DNA of 64,000 nucleotides from an uncultured Actinobaculum sp. (GCA_938020505.1 CALIHR010000025.1:62001-126000), one strand, 5' to 3'; counted from the first letter of the stretch, positions 16,939 through 26,671 are shown. Program-made: numbers and translations. The notes: a model not told the origin generated them from the letters alone.

Positions 16939-16982
16939 CCACTGACGGCAACGCGCCGATGACCACTGACGGCAACGCGCCG
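16935..16982 (+). repeat. exact 24-bp tandem duplication containing a start codon
   Basis: Two identical 24-bp copies encode MTTDGNAP twice at the start of the last tad gene; the third segment begins with MT again. In-frame ATGs occur at 16935, 16959 and 16983. Confidence 0.9.
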
Positions 16983-17567
16983 ATGACCGCCGCTGCTCGA
17001 ACGAATGCGGCTGCGCCGCTCGACGGCCGCCCGCCCCTTGGAGCGACGCGCGGCCTCTCCTCCGGCGAGGCGCCCACCGCCAGCGGCGAACGCGGAAACA
17101 TCCTCGTTCTGGGAACGGCGATGTGGTTGGCGGCGGTTGTCGCCCTCGCCGTCGTTGTGAATGTGACGTCGCTGTACATTCAGCGACGCGAGCTCATGGC
17201 GGCGGCCGATTCGATCGCCCTCGAAGCCGCACAGGAGGTCGATGAAAACGCCTACTACGGCGGCGCGGGGGAAAACGGTTCAGGGCCCAGCGGCGCCGCC
17301 AGCCCCGGAGTTTCGGCTTTTTCGAGCCGATTGTACGGGCAAAGTCAAATGTACGGGCAAGACGGACGGCGCGTGCGCTCGCGTGCGGAGCGGCTCGCCG
17401 GAGCGGGAATCCGAGTCGGCGAACCCACGGGGGTGCGCGGCGGAAGCGTCGTCGTGACGCTCGAAACGGAGGCCCGCCTGCCCCTGTCCATCGACGGCTT
17501 CGGGCCGAGGTTCGTGCGAATCGGCGCGACGAGCTCGGCCAAACTGCGGGCAATCGACGCGCCATGA
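16935..17567 (+). CDS. TadG/Rv3654c-like pilus-locus protein
   Basis: A 210-residue protein that closes the tad operon; its start overlaps the previous stop by 4 bp. The N-terminus holds the MTTDGNAP repeat and a Pro/Ala-rich linker, then GERGNILVLGTAMWLAAVVALAVVVNVTSLYIQRRELMAAADSIAL, a membrane helix followed by the conserved RREL and AAD block of TadG-like proteins. The rest is extracytoplasmic and ends with VVVTLETEARLPLS. A YGQSQMYGQ duplication is seen near residue 138. The precise function is unknown. Confidence 0.7.
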   Translation: MTTDGNAPMTTDGNAPMTAAARTNAAAPLDGRPPLGATRGLSSGEAPTASGERGNILVLGTAMWLAAVVALAVVVNVTSLYIQRRELMAAADSIALEAAQEVDENAYYGGAGENGSGPSGAASPGVSAFSSRLYGQSQMYGQDGRRVRSRAERLAGAGIRVGEPTGVRGGSVVVTLETEARLPLSIDGFGPRFVRIGATSSAKLRAIDAP

Positions 17568-17581
17568 GGTAGCCTTGGGCC

Positions 17582-18718
17582 GTGGCAACCGATCATCAGG
17601 CAGAAATCGAAGCTCTGCGAAAGACGTTCCAGCAGATCTCCTCCGTGTCGAATCCGGAGGGGCTGCGCGAGCGCATCGCCGAGCTGACGGAGGCGTCGGC
17701 AGACCCCGATCTTTGGGACGACCAAGACAAGGCTCAGGCCGTCACGTCCAAGCTTTCGCACGCCCAGGCCGAACTGGACAAAATCAATGCCATGTCCTCC
17801 GCGCTGGACGACCTCGAGGCGCTCAAAGAGATGGCCGACGAGGAGGCCGGCTCCGACCCCGAGACGGCCTCGGAGCTCTACTCGGACCTTGAGCGCGAGC
17901 TCGGACAAGTCGGCGCAGACATGTCCGAGCTGGAGATCCGCACGCTGCTGTCGGGCAAGTACGACGAGCGCGAGGCCGTCGTGACGATACGTTCGGGGGC
18001 CGGAGGGGTCGACGCCGCAGATTTCGCCCAGATCCTCCAGCGCATGTACCTGCGCTGGGCCGAGCGCCGCGGCTACAGCGCCAAAGTGCTCGACACGTCG
18101 TACGCCGAAGAGGCCGGGATCAAATCGACGACCTTTGAGATCGGCGCGCCCTATGCTTACGGAACTCTCTCCGTTGAAGCCGGAACGCACCGCCTGGTGC
18201 GCATCAGCCCCTTCGACAACCAGGGGAGGCGCCAAACCTCCTTCGCCGCCGTCGAGGTCATACCCCTCATTGAGCAGACCGACCACATCGACGTTTCCGA
18301 AGCCGACATCCGCGTCGACGTCTTTCGCTCGTCGGGGCCTGGCGGGCAGTCCGTCAACACCACGGACTCCGCAGTTCGCATCACACACATTCCAACCGGG
18401 ATCGTCGTCTCGATGCAGGATGAGAAGTCCCAAATCCAAAACAGGGCCGCGGCGATGCGAGTGCTCCAATCGCGGCTCCTGCTCCTGAAACAGGAGGAGG
18501 AAGCCCGCGAGAAGAAGGAGCTCGCCGGAGACATCAAGGCCTCGTGGGGAGACCAGATGCGTTCGTACGTGCTCCAGCCTTACCAGATGGTTAAAGACCT
18601 GCGGACGGGATACGAGGCGGGCAACCCCGAGGCGGTGTTCGACGGCGACATCGACGGCTTCATCGACGCCGGCATCCGATGGCGCGCCACCGGCGTCAAG
18701 GCCGTCGAAGGAGAATGA
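17582..18718 (+). CDS. prfB: peptide chain release factor 2
   Basis: Ribosomal release factor that reads UGA and UAA and triggers hydrolysis of peptidyl-tRNA. The 378-residue protein starts at GTG 17582. It carries the SPF codon-recognition tripeptide (RISPFDNQGRR) and the catalytic GGQ loop (SSGPGGQSVNTTDSAVR). There is no internal programmed frameshift: the frame is continuous, as usual in Actinobacteria. It begins the prfB-ftsE-ftsX-smpB order seen in mycobacteria. Confidence 0.96.
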   Translation: MATDHQAEIEALRKTFQQISSVSNPEGLRERIAELTEASADPDLWDDQDKAQAVTSKLSHAQAELDKINAMSSALDDLEALKEMADEEAGSDPETASELYSDLERELGQVGADMSELEIRTLLSGKYDEREAVVTIRSGAGGVDAADFAQILQRMYLRWAERRGYSAKVLDTSYAEEAGIKSTTFEIGAPYAYGTLSVEAGTHRLVRISPFDNQGRRQTSFAAVEVIPLIEQTDHIDVSEADIRVDVFRSSGPGGQSVNTTDSAVRITHIPTGIVVSMQDEKSQIQNRAAAMRVLQSRLLLLKQEEEAREKKELAGDIKASWGDQMRSYVLQPYQMVKDLRTGYEAGNPEAVFDGDIDGFIDAGIRWRATGVKAVEGE

Positions 18719-18894
18719 CGACGGGAGCCGGCCCGCAAGCAGCCGGCTTCCGTGAGCGGCCGGCCCCCGCAGGCAGCTCGGCAGGCGAGCGGTCTTCGTC
18801 CAGATTTCGACGTCGTCGGCGCGCCTAGGAGAGAAACCGCCTGTTGACGCGTAAGGTCTATGCGACCCATGGCGTTATCAATCCGGCGGTTTTT

Positions 18895-19587
18895 ATGATC
18901 ACATTCGACAAGGTGACGAAGCTCTACCAAAGAGGCGCTCACCCTGCCCTCGACGATGTCAGCATCGACGTCGAGCGCGGAGAGTTCGTTTTCCTCGTGG
19001 GCCCCTCCGGCTCCGGAAAGTCCACGATGCTTTCGCTCATCCTCGCGGAGGAGCGCCCCACGTCCGGCCGCGTCCACGTTCTCGGAAAAGACCTGTCGAA
19101 AGTCTCCCAGCGCCGCGTGCCGCTGCTGCGCCGTCAGATCGGAACCGTTTTTCAAGACTTCCGCCTGCTCGACGACAAGAACGCCTACGAGAACGTCATG
19201 CTTGCGCTTCAGGTCATCGGCGCGCCGCGCCACAGGATCAAAACCGAGGTGCCCGAGGTCATCGAGATGGTCGGCCTTGAAGGCAAGGAGAAGCGTTACA
19301 TGACCGAGCTTTCGGGCGGCGAGCGTCAGCGCGTCGCAATCGCCCGGGCCATGGTCAACAGGCCGCAGGTGCTCCTGGCCGACGAGCCCACCGGAAACCT
19401 CGACCTCGAAACGGGCATGTCCATTATGCGTCTGCTTGACCGCATCAACCGCTCGGGCACGACGGTCGTCATGGCCACCCACGATCAGAGCATCGTCAAC
19501 CAGCTCCGCAAGCGCGTCGTCGAACTCAAAGACGGAACGGTCGTCAGGGACGAGGCGCGCGGCGTCTACGGAGGTGAAAAGCAGTGA
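18895..19587 (+). CDS. ftsE: cell division ATP-binding protein FtsE
   Basis: ABC ATPase that works with FtsX at the division site to control peptidoglycan hydrolysis. The ATG at 18895 begins the usual MITFDKVTKLYQRG; an in-frame TTG at 18844 is upstream and looks spurious. The 230-residue length fits. Walker A is VGPSGSGKST, the signature LSGGERQRVAIARA and Walker B VLLADEPTGNLD. It overlaps ftsX by 4 bp. Confidence 0.95.
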   Translation: MITFDKVTKLYQRGAHPALDDVSIDVERGEFVFLVGPSGSGKSTMLSLILAEERPTSGRVHVLGKDLSKVSQRRVPLLRRQIGTVFQDFRLLDDKNAYENVMLALQVIGAPRHRIKTEVPEVIEMVGLEGKEKRYMTELSGGERQRVAIARAMVNRPQVLLADEPTGNLDLETGMSIMRLLDRINRSGTTVVMATHDQSIVNQLRKRVVELKDGTVVRDEARGVYGGEKQ

Positions 19588-20498
19588 GGCTGCGCTTTGT
19601 CAGCACCCAAACGCTCAAGGGGCTGTGGTCGAATCGGGCCATGGCGGTCTCCGTCATGCTCGTCACCTTCGTCTCCCTTCTGTTCATCGGGTCGGCGTCG
19701 CTGCTGCAGAAGCAGATCGGCGTGGTCCGCGACCAGTGGCTTTCCGACCTCGAAATCTCCGTCTTCATGTGCCCGGCCAACTCCAACAAGGCCGGCTGCG
19801 CCGACGGAGAGGCGACCGACAAGCAGATCGCGGCCATCCGCAAGGAGCTCACGGAAGGCCAGCTGTCCAAGTACGTTGAGAAGTTCAGGTTCGAAACGAA
19901 AGACCAGGCGCTCGAAAACTACCGCAAGCAGATGAGGGGCTCGGGCTTCGAGGAAGGCGTGACGAAGGAGGACATGCAGGTCTCCTTCCGCATCAAGCTC
20001 ACCGACCCGAGCGACTACAAGAAAGTCACCGAGACCCTGACCGGGCGCCCGGGAGTGGAGACGGTCGAAGACCAGTCTCAGCAGGTCGATCCGCTCATCA
20101 GGGTCCTTGACAGGCTCAGCTATGTCTCCGCGGGCCTCGCGGTGGTCATGGTGGTCATAGCTCTGCTCCTCATACCCACGACCATCCGCCTGTCGGCTAT
20201 GTCCAGACGCGACGAAACCGAGATCATGCGGTACGTCGGCGCATCGAATTTCTTCATAGAGCTGCCGTTCATATTGGAGGGAGCGGCAGCCGCACTCGTA
20301 GGATCGCTTTTGGCGGTAGGAGGCCTGTGGGCGGCCGTCGTCTACTTCATTCAGGAGTGGCTGTCGGACACCGTCACATGGATCCGTCAAATCCAAACCA
20401 GCGATCTGTTCGTCATCGCCCCATGGCTCGTCGCGGGGGCGGTGCTCGTGGCCGCTTCGGCTTCATGGATCACACTGCGTCGCTATGCAAAGGTCTGA
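19584..20498 (+). CDS. ftsX: cell division protein FtsX
   Basis: Four-helix ABC-type membrane protein of 304 residues. The N-terminal helix (residues about 20-42) is followed by an extracytoplasmic domain of about 135 residues containing two cysteines (FMCPANSNKAGC), then three helices near residues 175-205, 225-250 and 275-295. The extracytoplasmic domain is the usual docking site for a cell-wall hydrolase, and the gene directly downstream encodes a coiled-coil M23 peptidase. The GTG start overlaps ftsE. Confidence 0.94.
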   Translation: MRLRFVSTQTLKGLWSNRAMAVSVMLVTFVSLLFIGSASLLQKQIGVVRDQWLSDLEISVFMCPANSNKAGCADGEATDKQIAAIRKELTEGQLSKYVEKFRFETKDQALENYRKQMRGSGFEEGVTKEDMQVSFRIKLTDPSDYKKVTETLTGRPGVETVEDQSQQVDPLIRVLDRLSYVSAGLAVVMVVIALLLIPTTIRLSAMSRRDETEIMRYVGASNFFIELPFILEGAAAALVGSLLAVGGLWAAVVYFIQEWLSDTVTWIRQIQTSDLFVIAPWLVAGAVLVAASASWITLRRYAKV

Positions 20499-20500
20499 TT

Positions 20501-21871
20501 ATGTCAATTAAAAGCTCCCGCTTCCTGTGCGCCTTCGCGGCGGCCGCTCTGGCCATCGCCGCGACGTCCCCGTCCCAGGCGGACGAGCGCGACGATCTGC
20601 TGAAGAAAAAGCAAGAGCAGGAGCGCCAGATCGAGAACTACAAGTCCTCGCTCGAAGGCGTGAACACGAATCTGCAAAAGGTCTACCTCGACCTCCAGCA
20701 GACCCAGGCTCGGATTCCCGTTGCCGAAGCCGAGTTGAAAACGGCGAAATCGGAGCTGGCGGCCGCAACCCGCCAGCAGGAAGTCGTGGCCGGCCAGCTC
20801 CAGGCCGCGCAGTCTGAGCTCAACTCGATCGAAAAAGAAGTCCGTTCGGGCGAGAAGGCCATCGCCGTCACCCGCAAGGATCTGGGGACGGTCGCCCGCG
20901 CCGAGTACCGCGGAGACACGCTCCCGAGCACGTGGGACCTCATGGTCGGCTCGCGGTCCTCAGAGGACTTCTACAACTCGGTTTCGGCCACTCGCGCCGC
21001 ATTCCGCAAGCAGACCGCGGCGCTCCAGAAGGTCCAGCAGAAGACGGCGACGGCGCGAAATCGCCAGGCCCGCCAGAGCGCCGTGCGAAAGAGAGTCGCC
21101 CAGCTGAAGTCGGAGGCGGACGCGCTCGTGGCTGACAAGGCGAGCAAGCAGGCCGCCGCGGAGTCGAAGGCCAAGCAGCTGTCTGCCCTTAAAACGACGT
21201 ACACCACGCAGTCCCAGCAGCTGGAGGCTCAAAAGGGCCAGTTCCAGGCCTCGATCCAAGAGGTCAACACCGCCCGCGACGCCACGGCGTCTCAGATCGC
21301 CGCGATCGACGCCGAGAACCGCCGCAAGGCGCAGGCCGCCGCTGCCGCGGCTCAGGCCGAGGCCAGGAAGAACAGTGCAAAGAACGCCCCCGCGGCGCCC
21401 GCGCAGCCCCAGCAGCCTGCGGGCGGCGGGGGAGGCGCGGGCCAGTCCGTCGTCGGCGGAGGCTTCCTCATTCCCGTCATTCCGCGGCCTCTTCAGGTGA
21501 CCTCGCCTTTCGGCATGCGCTACTACCCCTTCGGCGGGTACTACATGCACAACGGCGTCGACCTCAGGTCCCGCTGCGGCCAGGCGCAGGTCGCGGCGGG
21601 CGACGGAGTCGTCGCAAAGACGGTTCCCGCCCCCGGCAACTCCACGCACGGAAATCAGGTGTTTCTCAACCTCGGAGTCGTCAACGGGCATTCGTGGGTG
21701 GTTGTGACGAACCACATGTCCGGCTTCGCCGTCTCCGCCGGTCAGACGGTCAAAAAGGGCCAGCTCATCGGGTGGACCGGCCAGACCGGCCAGGTCACCG
21801 GATGCCACGTCCACATGGAGGTGTGGCGCGACGGAAAGGTTGTCAACCCGATGTCGCTTCCCGGTTTCTGA
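20501..21871 (+). CDS. exported coiled-coil M23 (LytM) metallopeptidase, EnvC-like partner of FtsEX
   Basis: A 456-residue secreted peptidoglycan hydrolase or hydrolase activator. The ATG at 20501, two bases after ftsX, begins a signal peptide ending near SPSQADE. Residues 30-290 are long Gln/Glu/Lys/Ala-rich coiled coils, then an Ala/Pro/Gly linker. The C-terminal LytM domain has the metal ligands MHNGVDL (His and Asp) and CHVHMEVW (HxH), so the site looks intact. Coiled coil plus M23 right after ftsX is the EnvC arrangement; mycobacteria use the NlpC/P60 protein RipC in this role. Confidence 0.88.
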   Translation: MSIKSSRFLCAFAAAALAIAATSPSQADERDDLLKKKQEQERQIENYKSSLEGVNTNLQKVYLDLQQTQARIPVAEAELKTAKSELAAATRQQEVVAGQLQAAQSELNSIEKEVRSGEKAIAVTRKDLGTVARAEYRGDTLPSTWDLMVGSRSSEDFYNSVSATRAAFRKQTAALQKVQQKTATARNRQARQSAVRKRVAQLKSEADALVADKASKQAAAESKAKQLSALKTTYTTQSQQLEAQKGQFQASIQEVNTARDATASQIAAIDAENRRKAQAAAAAAQAEARKNSAKNAPAAPAQPQQPAGGGGGAGQSVVGGGFLIPVIPRPLQVTSPFGMRYYPFGGYYMHNGVDLRSRCGQAQVAAGDGVVAKTVPAPGNSTHGNQVFLNLGVVNGHSWVVVTNHMSGFAVSAGQTVKKGQLIGWTGQTGQVTGCHVHMEVWRDGKVVNPMSLPGF

Positions 21872-21971
21872 CGGTTTCGCCGTCCGGCCGAATCCTCGCG
21901 CCGCTGGCCAGACGCCGGCGAAGGCGGTAGGATAGACGCCTTGTCGGCCGGGGCTAGCGAAGGAGGATCCC

Positions 21972-22496
21972 GTGGCAAAGAAGAAAGACGGGAAGCCGAC
22001 GGCGGCCCAGAAGGCGAAGGCGCAAGCCGACGCGAAGCAGGTGATCGCGCGCAACAAGAAGGCGCGGCACGAGTATTCCATCCTTGACACTTACGAGGCG
22101 GGAATGTCGCTGACGGGCACCGAGGTCAAGGCACTTCGGCTGGGGCGCGCCTCGCTCGTCGACGCCTGGGTCGAAATCGACCGCTACGGCGAGGCTTGGC
22201 TTCACGGCGCGAACATCCCGGTCTACGCGATGGGGACGTGGACGAATCACGCGCCCACCCGCAAGCGCAAGCTTCTGCTCCACAAACAGGAGATCGGCAA
22301 GCTCATGCAGAAGGTTCAGTCAAAGGGGCTGACCGTCGTTCCGCTCGAGCTCTATTTCCTGCGCGGGAGGGCGAAGGTCGAGATCGCTTTGGCCGAGGGC
22401 AAGCAGGAGTGGGACAAGCGCGAGACCATTCGACGTCGCGACGCCGACAGGTACGCGGAGCGCGCGATGGCCGCCGCCCGCCGCCGTTCGCGGTGA
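21972..22496 (+). CDS. smpB: SsrA-binding protein SmpB
   Basis: Partner of tmRNA in rescue of stalled ribosomes; 174 residues. GTG 21972 follows a strong AAGGAGG site. Hallmarks are RNKKARHEYSILDTYEAGMSLTGTEVKALR, SLVDAWVEID, YAMGTWTNHAPTRKRKLLLHKQEI and the basic C-terminal tail KQEWDKRETIRRRDADRYAERA. In relatives ssrA usually lies close by; here the RNA gene is about 15.8 kb further on, across an accessory island. Confidence 0.97.
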   Translation: MAKKKDGKPTAAQKAKAQADAKQVIARNKKARHEYSILDTYEAGMSLTGTEVKALRLGRASLVDAWVEIDRYGEAWLHGANIPVYAMGTWTNHAPTRKRKLLLHKQEIGKLMQKVQSKGLTVVPLELYFLRGRAKVEIALAEGKQEWDKRETIRRRDADRYAERAMAAARRRSR

Positions 22497-23059
22497 AGAT
22501 TTAGAAGATGGGTCATTCGCTTCCCTGGCGCAGCTTGCCCGCCTGCCTCGGTGTCGTTCGCGTCGCCTGCAAAGGCGCCGCACAAACTCGCCTCCAATGC
22601 GGCAGGCGATAAGAAGCCCGCCAGATCATCGTTTCAGTTGAACTTCCTGCGATAGTTTTGGATCTCTTCAGTTTTAGTTCTCTTTCAACATTTCAGCTGA
22701 GCTGCTTAGTGCATACAACGGGGCCGTGATAGAGCCTCGGTGAGGCCTCTTGCTCCGTTAGGTGCAATACCGCAAATGGCCGGGGTCTGCGTGCCGAGCG
22801 AGAGGACTCGTTGAATCTGAAGTGCAGTTGCCCTCCAAAACCAAAACTCCGACATTGCGTAAGCCATTTCGAAGCAACTGTTTGAGGAGAAAGGAAGTGT
22901 AGCGCTCTAGAAAGTCACAGCATCGTTGACCAGCGGACATAAACTAAAGAATGTAGACGTTCGCAAAACCTAACTTCTGCTTTTCCGGCTACACGATGTA
23001 TTCTGATTTATTGCCGGAATCGTAGAGGGAAGAATCGTGACGGAAACGAGGAGGTTTCT
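22497..23059. other. 563-bp gene-free spacer at the left edge of the accessory island
   Basis: No convincing gene is seen. Base composition shifts from the GC-rich smpB side to a clearly AT-richer stretch from about 22620, which probably marks the island boundary and holds the promoter of the defence operon. A short 60-codon reverse frame (22758-22940) has no recognisable features and was not called. Confidence 0.5.
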
Positions 23060-26000
23060 GTGACGCGAACGATGACGCTCGCCATGCTGCGCGTTGGTCA
23101 ACGTCTGCGCGGTTTGCTGCCGGACCGCACGGTCACGTTGCTTGCCGTCGACCCGATCGACGCCGAGCTGGTTGAGATCTACTACCGTGATGACTCGGGC
23201 CGTTCTGGCGCACGGACAGTCAGCAAAGCAGAGGCTGCACGCTTTGAGATCGCAACTGCCGCCGATTCGGCTCCCGCATATGATGCGGATGCGGACGAAT
23301 TCCGTCTTGCCGCGGAAGCGCTGCGCATCAAGTACGCTGCTCTCTACGATCCGATGGCTGCGGTCAACAGTTCTGACGTCGATCCTTTGCCCCACCAAAT
23401 CCGGGCTGTTTATGAGGAAATGCTGCCTCGCATCCCGCTGCGTTTCCTGTTGGCGGACGACCCCGGTGCAGGCAAGACGGTCATGGCGGGACTCTACCTC
23501 AAAGAGCTCATCCTGCGTTCGGACTGCGAACGGGCGATTGTCGTCGCCCCGGGCGGGTTGGTCGAACAGTGGAGCGAGGAGCTGGCTGCCAAGTTCGACC
23601 TGCGCTTCGAAACCTTTGACTACCGCATGGTCGATATTGCTCAGGGCGCGAATGTTTTCGCCGATCATCCCTTCCTCATCGCGCGCATGGACCAACTTGC
23701 CCGGAACGAAGGGCTTATGGAGCAACTCAGCGAGGTGGCGTGGGACGTCGCCGTCGTCGACGAGGCACATCGAATGTCCGCCCACTATTCCTCCTGGGCG
23801 GGCGAAGTTGACGAAACCAAACGGTTTCGGCTTGGGCGTCTGCTTTCCCAAACAGCGCACAACTTCCTGCTCATGACGGCGACCCCTCATGCGGGCAAGG
23901 AAGAGGATTTCCAGCTGTTCATGTCGCTGTTGGATCGTGACCGCTTCGAAGGCCCATACCGACAAGGAATCCACCGCACCGACACACGCGGGCTCATGCG
24001 CCGCATGGTCAAGGAGGACCTTCTCACCTTCGAAGGAAAGCCTCTGTTTCCCGAACGCAAGGCTTACACGGTGGCTTATGAGCTGAGCTCGGCGGAACGC
24101 GAACTCTATGAAATGGTCACCGACTACGTGCGCAAGGAGATGGGGCGGGCCGAGCGTATCGCTAGAGCAGGCGACAAGAAGCGCGGCAACAATGTCGGAT
24201 TCGCCCTGACCGTTCTCCAGCGTCGCCTGGCGTCCAGCCCCGCAGCGATCGTCAAGTCTCTCGAACGGCGCCGAGCAAGGCTCGATTCTCGCCTGAAGGA
24301 AATGCGGCTTGTGGCTGGCAAGACGCATCCTCAGGCCCCCTTCAGGACGTTAGGGGCTGAGGACTTCTATGACGTCGATAGTCCGCAGGGCCTGTATGAC
24401 GTGGACTTTCGGCGTTTGGACGAGGATCCGCTGGAAAGCGAGAGCTCTTGGTTCGAACGGAAAGTGGATGAGGTCGTCGATCTGGCGACGGCGGCCCAGA
24501 CGATACCCGAGCTTCGAGCGGAGATCGCCATTCTCGACGATCTTGTTCTGGCGGCGCGGCGTGTGCGCGAGCAAGGAGAGGACCGCAAATGGGTGCAGCT
24601 GCGGACAATTCTCGACGAGCAGCTTCTCGCCCGCAGCGGTTCCGACGAGGCACGCAAGATCATAGTTTTCACTGAGCACCGCGACACCCTCGATTATTTG
24701 GCAGGCAAGATCGCCACTCAGTTTGGGCGGGCCGATTCCATTGTGACGATCCATGGGGGCACCAGCCGCGAAGATCGGAAGATTGCCCGCGAACGTTTCG
24801 CCCATGATCCCAACACGGTGGTGCTGCTCGCTACAGACGCCGCAGGCGAGGGCATGAATCTTCAACGTGCGCATCTGATGGTCAACTATGACCTGCCGTG
24901 GAATCCCAATCGCATAGAGCAGCGTTTCGGCCGCATTCACCGAATAGGTCAGCGGGAAGTGTGCCACCTGTGGAACATGGTTGCCAAGGGCACGCGCGAA
25001 GGTGATGTGTTCACGCGCCTGCTAGAGAAGGTCGACCAGATGTCGATCGCCTACAACGGCAATCTTTTCAACGTTCTTGGCGATGGCAACGCCTTCGATG
25101 AACGATCCCTGCGCGATCTGCTCATTGAGGCGATCCGCTACGGCGACGAGCCGCGAGTCAGAGCCAAGCTCGACCGAGTCATCGACGCGGGGGTCGCCGA
25201 GGGTCTCCGTGGGATGCTAGCCGAGCGAGCGCTTCACCCCGAAATGTTCAGCTCTCTCGATCTCGCAGAGGTTCGTGACCGCATGGAGCTGGCCCGCGAA
25301 CGTCGCCTTCAGCCCGGCTACGTGGCCGCGTTCTTTGTATCGGCCTTCGAGCGCCTTGGCGGGCAGATTCGACGGCGGGAGGAGGGCCGGTATGAGATCA
25401 CCCGTGTTCCGCCGCGAGTGATCGATATGGCCAGGCGCCTCAACCGGTTGGCTCCCGTTGCCGAGCGTTACGAGCGGGTGACTTTCGACGTCGCGCGTAT
25501 GCGCCCGGATGGACTCGCCGAGGCGTCTCTTATCGCTCCCGGGCATCCGCTGCTGCATGCCGTCATCGAGGCAACCATCAACGATGCGGGGTCGGCCTTG
25601 ACGCGGGGAACCGTGTTCGTCGACCGTCGGGAAAAGCAGAGTGCGGCGCCGATGTTGATGTTCGACGTCGAACAGCGCATCGAGAACTCGGCAGCGGTGA
25701 CGGTTTCGCGGCACTTCGACTATCCGCTCCTTGAACAAGACGGCAATGTCACCGGTTCCCCTACGCCGCCGTACTTGGACTACGACAGGCCCACGGCGGC
25801 CGAGGCTGACGCGCTTGCCACGTTCGTTCGAGACGAGTGGTTTCGACAGAACCATGAAAAGAGGGTGCGCGCGTGGGCCTACCGCGAAGGGCTCAAGCCC
25901 CGTATGGAAGAGATCACGGCCCGCCTCACCGCCGACGTGGCACGCACCCGCGCTCAGGTGGAGAATCGGCTTCTAGCCGAGATCAACCATTGGGACGGCG

Positions 26001-26626
26001 AGTACAACCGGCTCGAAGCCTTGGAGCGGGGAGGTGCCTTCGGCAGAATTCGAGCCGAGGCGGCCTCGGCTAAGGTTCACGAACTCGACGAGCGCCTGAA
26101 CCGCAGGCTCGACGAGCTCGCCAAAGCCACGGAATTAGCCGCTGTGCCAGCGGTGATCCGGGGAATCGCGATTGTCATCCCCGCCGATCTCATTGACGCG
26201 ACCAGTGACGGCGAGGAAGAGCAGTCAGCATTCGCCTGCGAGACGGCAGTCGTCGAACGCCGGGCTGTCGACGCAGTGCTGTTCGCCGAGGGAGCTCTGG
26301 GCCGGGATCCTGTCGAGATGCCGCGAAACAATCCGGGCTATGACGTCCGGTCAGCCGATGGCACAGGACGCATCTATTACATCGAGGTTAAAGGCAGGAT
26401 AGCGGGCTCCACGACGTTCACGGTCACGGCGAATGAGGTTTCGTTTGCCCAAACACAAGGGGACAGGCACCGTCTCGCCCTCGTGGAAGTGTCGCCCGAC
26501 GGCGCTAAAAACGACGGCTTGCGGTATGTCACCGATGCCTTCGGACATATTGAGCCCTCCGCGACTACCCGTTCATACAACGAAGTATGGCGGGACTATT
26601 GGCAACGAGGAGGTCCGCCAAACTAA
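23060..26626 (+). CDS. SNF2/RapA-type helicase with C-terminal DUF3883 (PD-(D/E)xK-like) domain
   Basis: A 1188-residue predicted DNA or protein-DNA remodelling translocase. GTG 23060 follows GAGGAGG. Superfamily-2 motifs are complete: DDPGAGKT near residue 135, VVDEAHRMS near 233, LLMTATPHAGKEEDF, TDAAGEGMNL and IEQRFGRIHRIGQ near 620. The final 100 residues contain PGYDV, then YYIEVKGR near 1108, the D...ExK pattern of DUF3883 domains with a restriction-nuclease-like fold. It is the first gene of the three-gene cassette with the DUF1156 methylase and DUF499 ATPase. Codon use is visibly less GC-biased than in flanking core genes, suggesting transfer. The role is inferred as the motor/effector of an anti-phage system. 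Confidence 0.85.
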   Translation: MTRTMTLAMLRVGQRLRGLLPDRTVTLLAVDPIDAELVEIYYRDDSGRSGARTVSKAEAARFEIATAADSAPAYDADADEFRLAAEALRIKYAALYDPMAAVNSSDVDPLPHQIRAVYEEMLPRIPLRFLLADDPGAGKTVMAGLYLKELILRSDCERAIVVAPGGLVEQWSEELAAKFDLRFETFDYRMVDIAQGANVFADHPFLIARMDQLARNEGLMEQLSEVAWDVAVVDEAHRMSAHYSSWAGEVDETKRFRLGRLLSQTAHNFLLMTATPHAGKEEDFQLFMSLLDRDRFEGPYRQGIHRTDTRGLMRRMVKEDLLTFEGKPLFPERKAYTVAYELSSAERELYEMVTDYVRKEMGRAERIARAGDKKRGNNVGFALTVLQRRLASSPAAIVKSLERRRARLDSRLKEMRLVAGKTHPQAPFRTLGAEDFYDVDSPQGLYDVDFRRLDEDPLESESSWFERKVDEVVDLATAAQTIPELRAEIAILDDLVLAARRVREQGEDRKWVQLRTILDEQLLARSGSDEARKIIVFTEHRDTLDYLAGKIATQFGRADSIVTIHGGTSREDRKIARERFAHDPNTVVLLATDAAGEGMNLQRAHLMVNYDLPWNPNRIEQRFGRIHRIGQREVCHLWNMVAKGTREGDVFTRLLEKVDQMSIAYNGNLFNVLGDGNAFDERSLRDLLIEAIRYGDEPRVRAKLDRVIDAGVAEGLRGMLAERALHPEMFSSLDLAEVRDRMELARERRLQPGYVAAFFVSAFERLGGQIRRREEGRYEITRVPPRVIDMARRLNRLAPVAERYERVTFDVARMRPDGLAEASLIAPGHPLLHAVIEATINDAGSALTRGTVFVDRREKQSAAPMLMFDVEQRIENSAAVTVSRHFDYPLLEQDGNVTGSPTPPYLDYDRPTAAEADALATFVRDEWFRQNHEKRVRAWAYREGLKPRMEEITARLTADVARTRAQVENRLLAEINHWDGEYNRLEALERGGAFGRIRAEAASAKVHELDERLNRRLDELAKATELAAVPAVIRGIAIVIPADLIDATSDGEEEQSAFACETAVVERRAVDAVLFAEGALGRDPVEMPRNNPGYDVRSADGTGRIYYIEVKGRIAGSTTFTVTANEVSFAQTQGDRHRLALVEVSPDGAKNDGLRYVTDAFGHIEPSATTRSYNEVWRDYWQRGGPPN

Positions 26627-26671
26627 ACCCCAACCTCGCCATCCACACGCTCCATTCATCCTTCTCAGAGT

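Noticed and set aside
22758..22940. 60-codon reverse-strand frame in the smpB-helicase spacer
   Set aside because: No ribosome site, no domain, no neighbour logic; composition is that of a random open frame.
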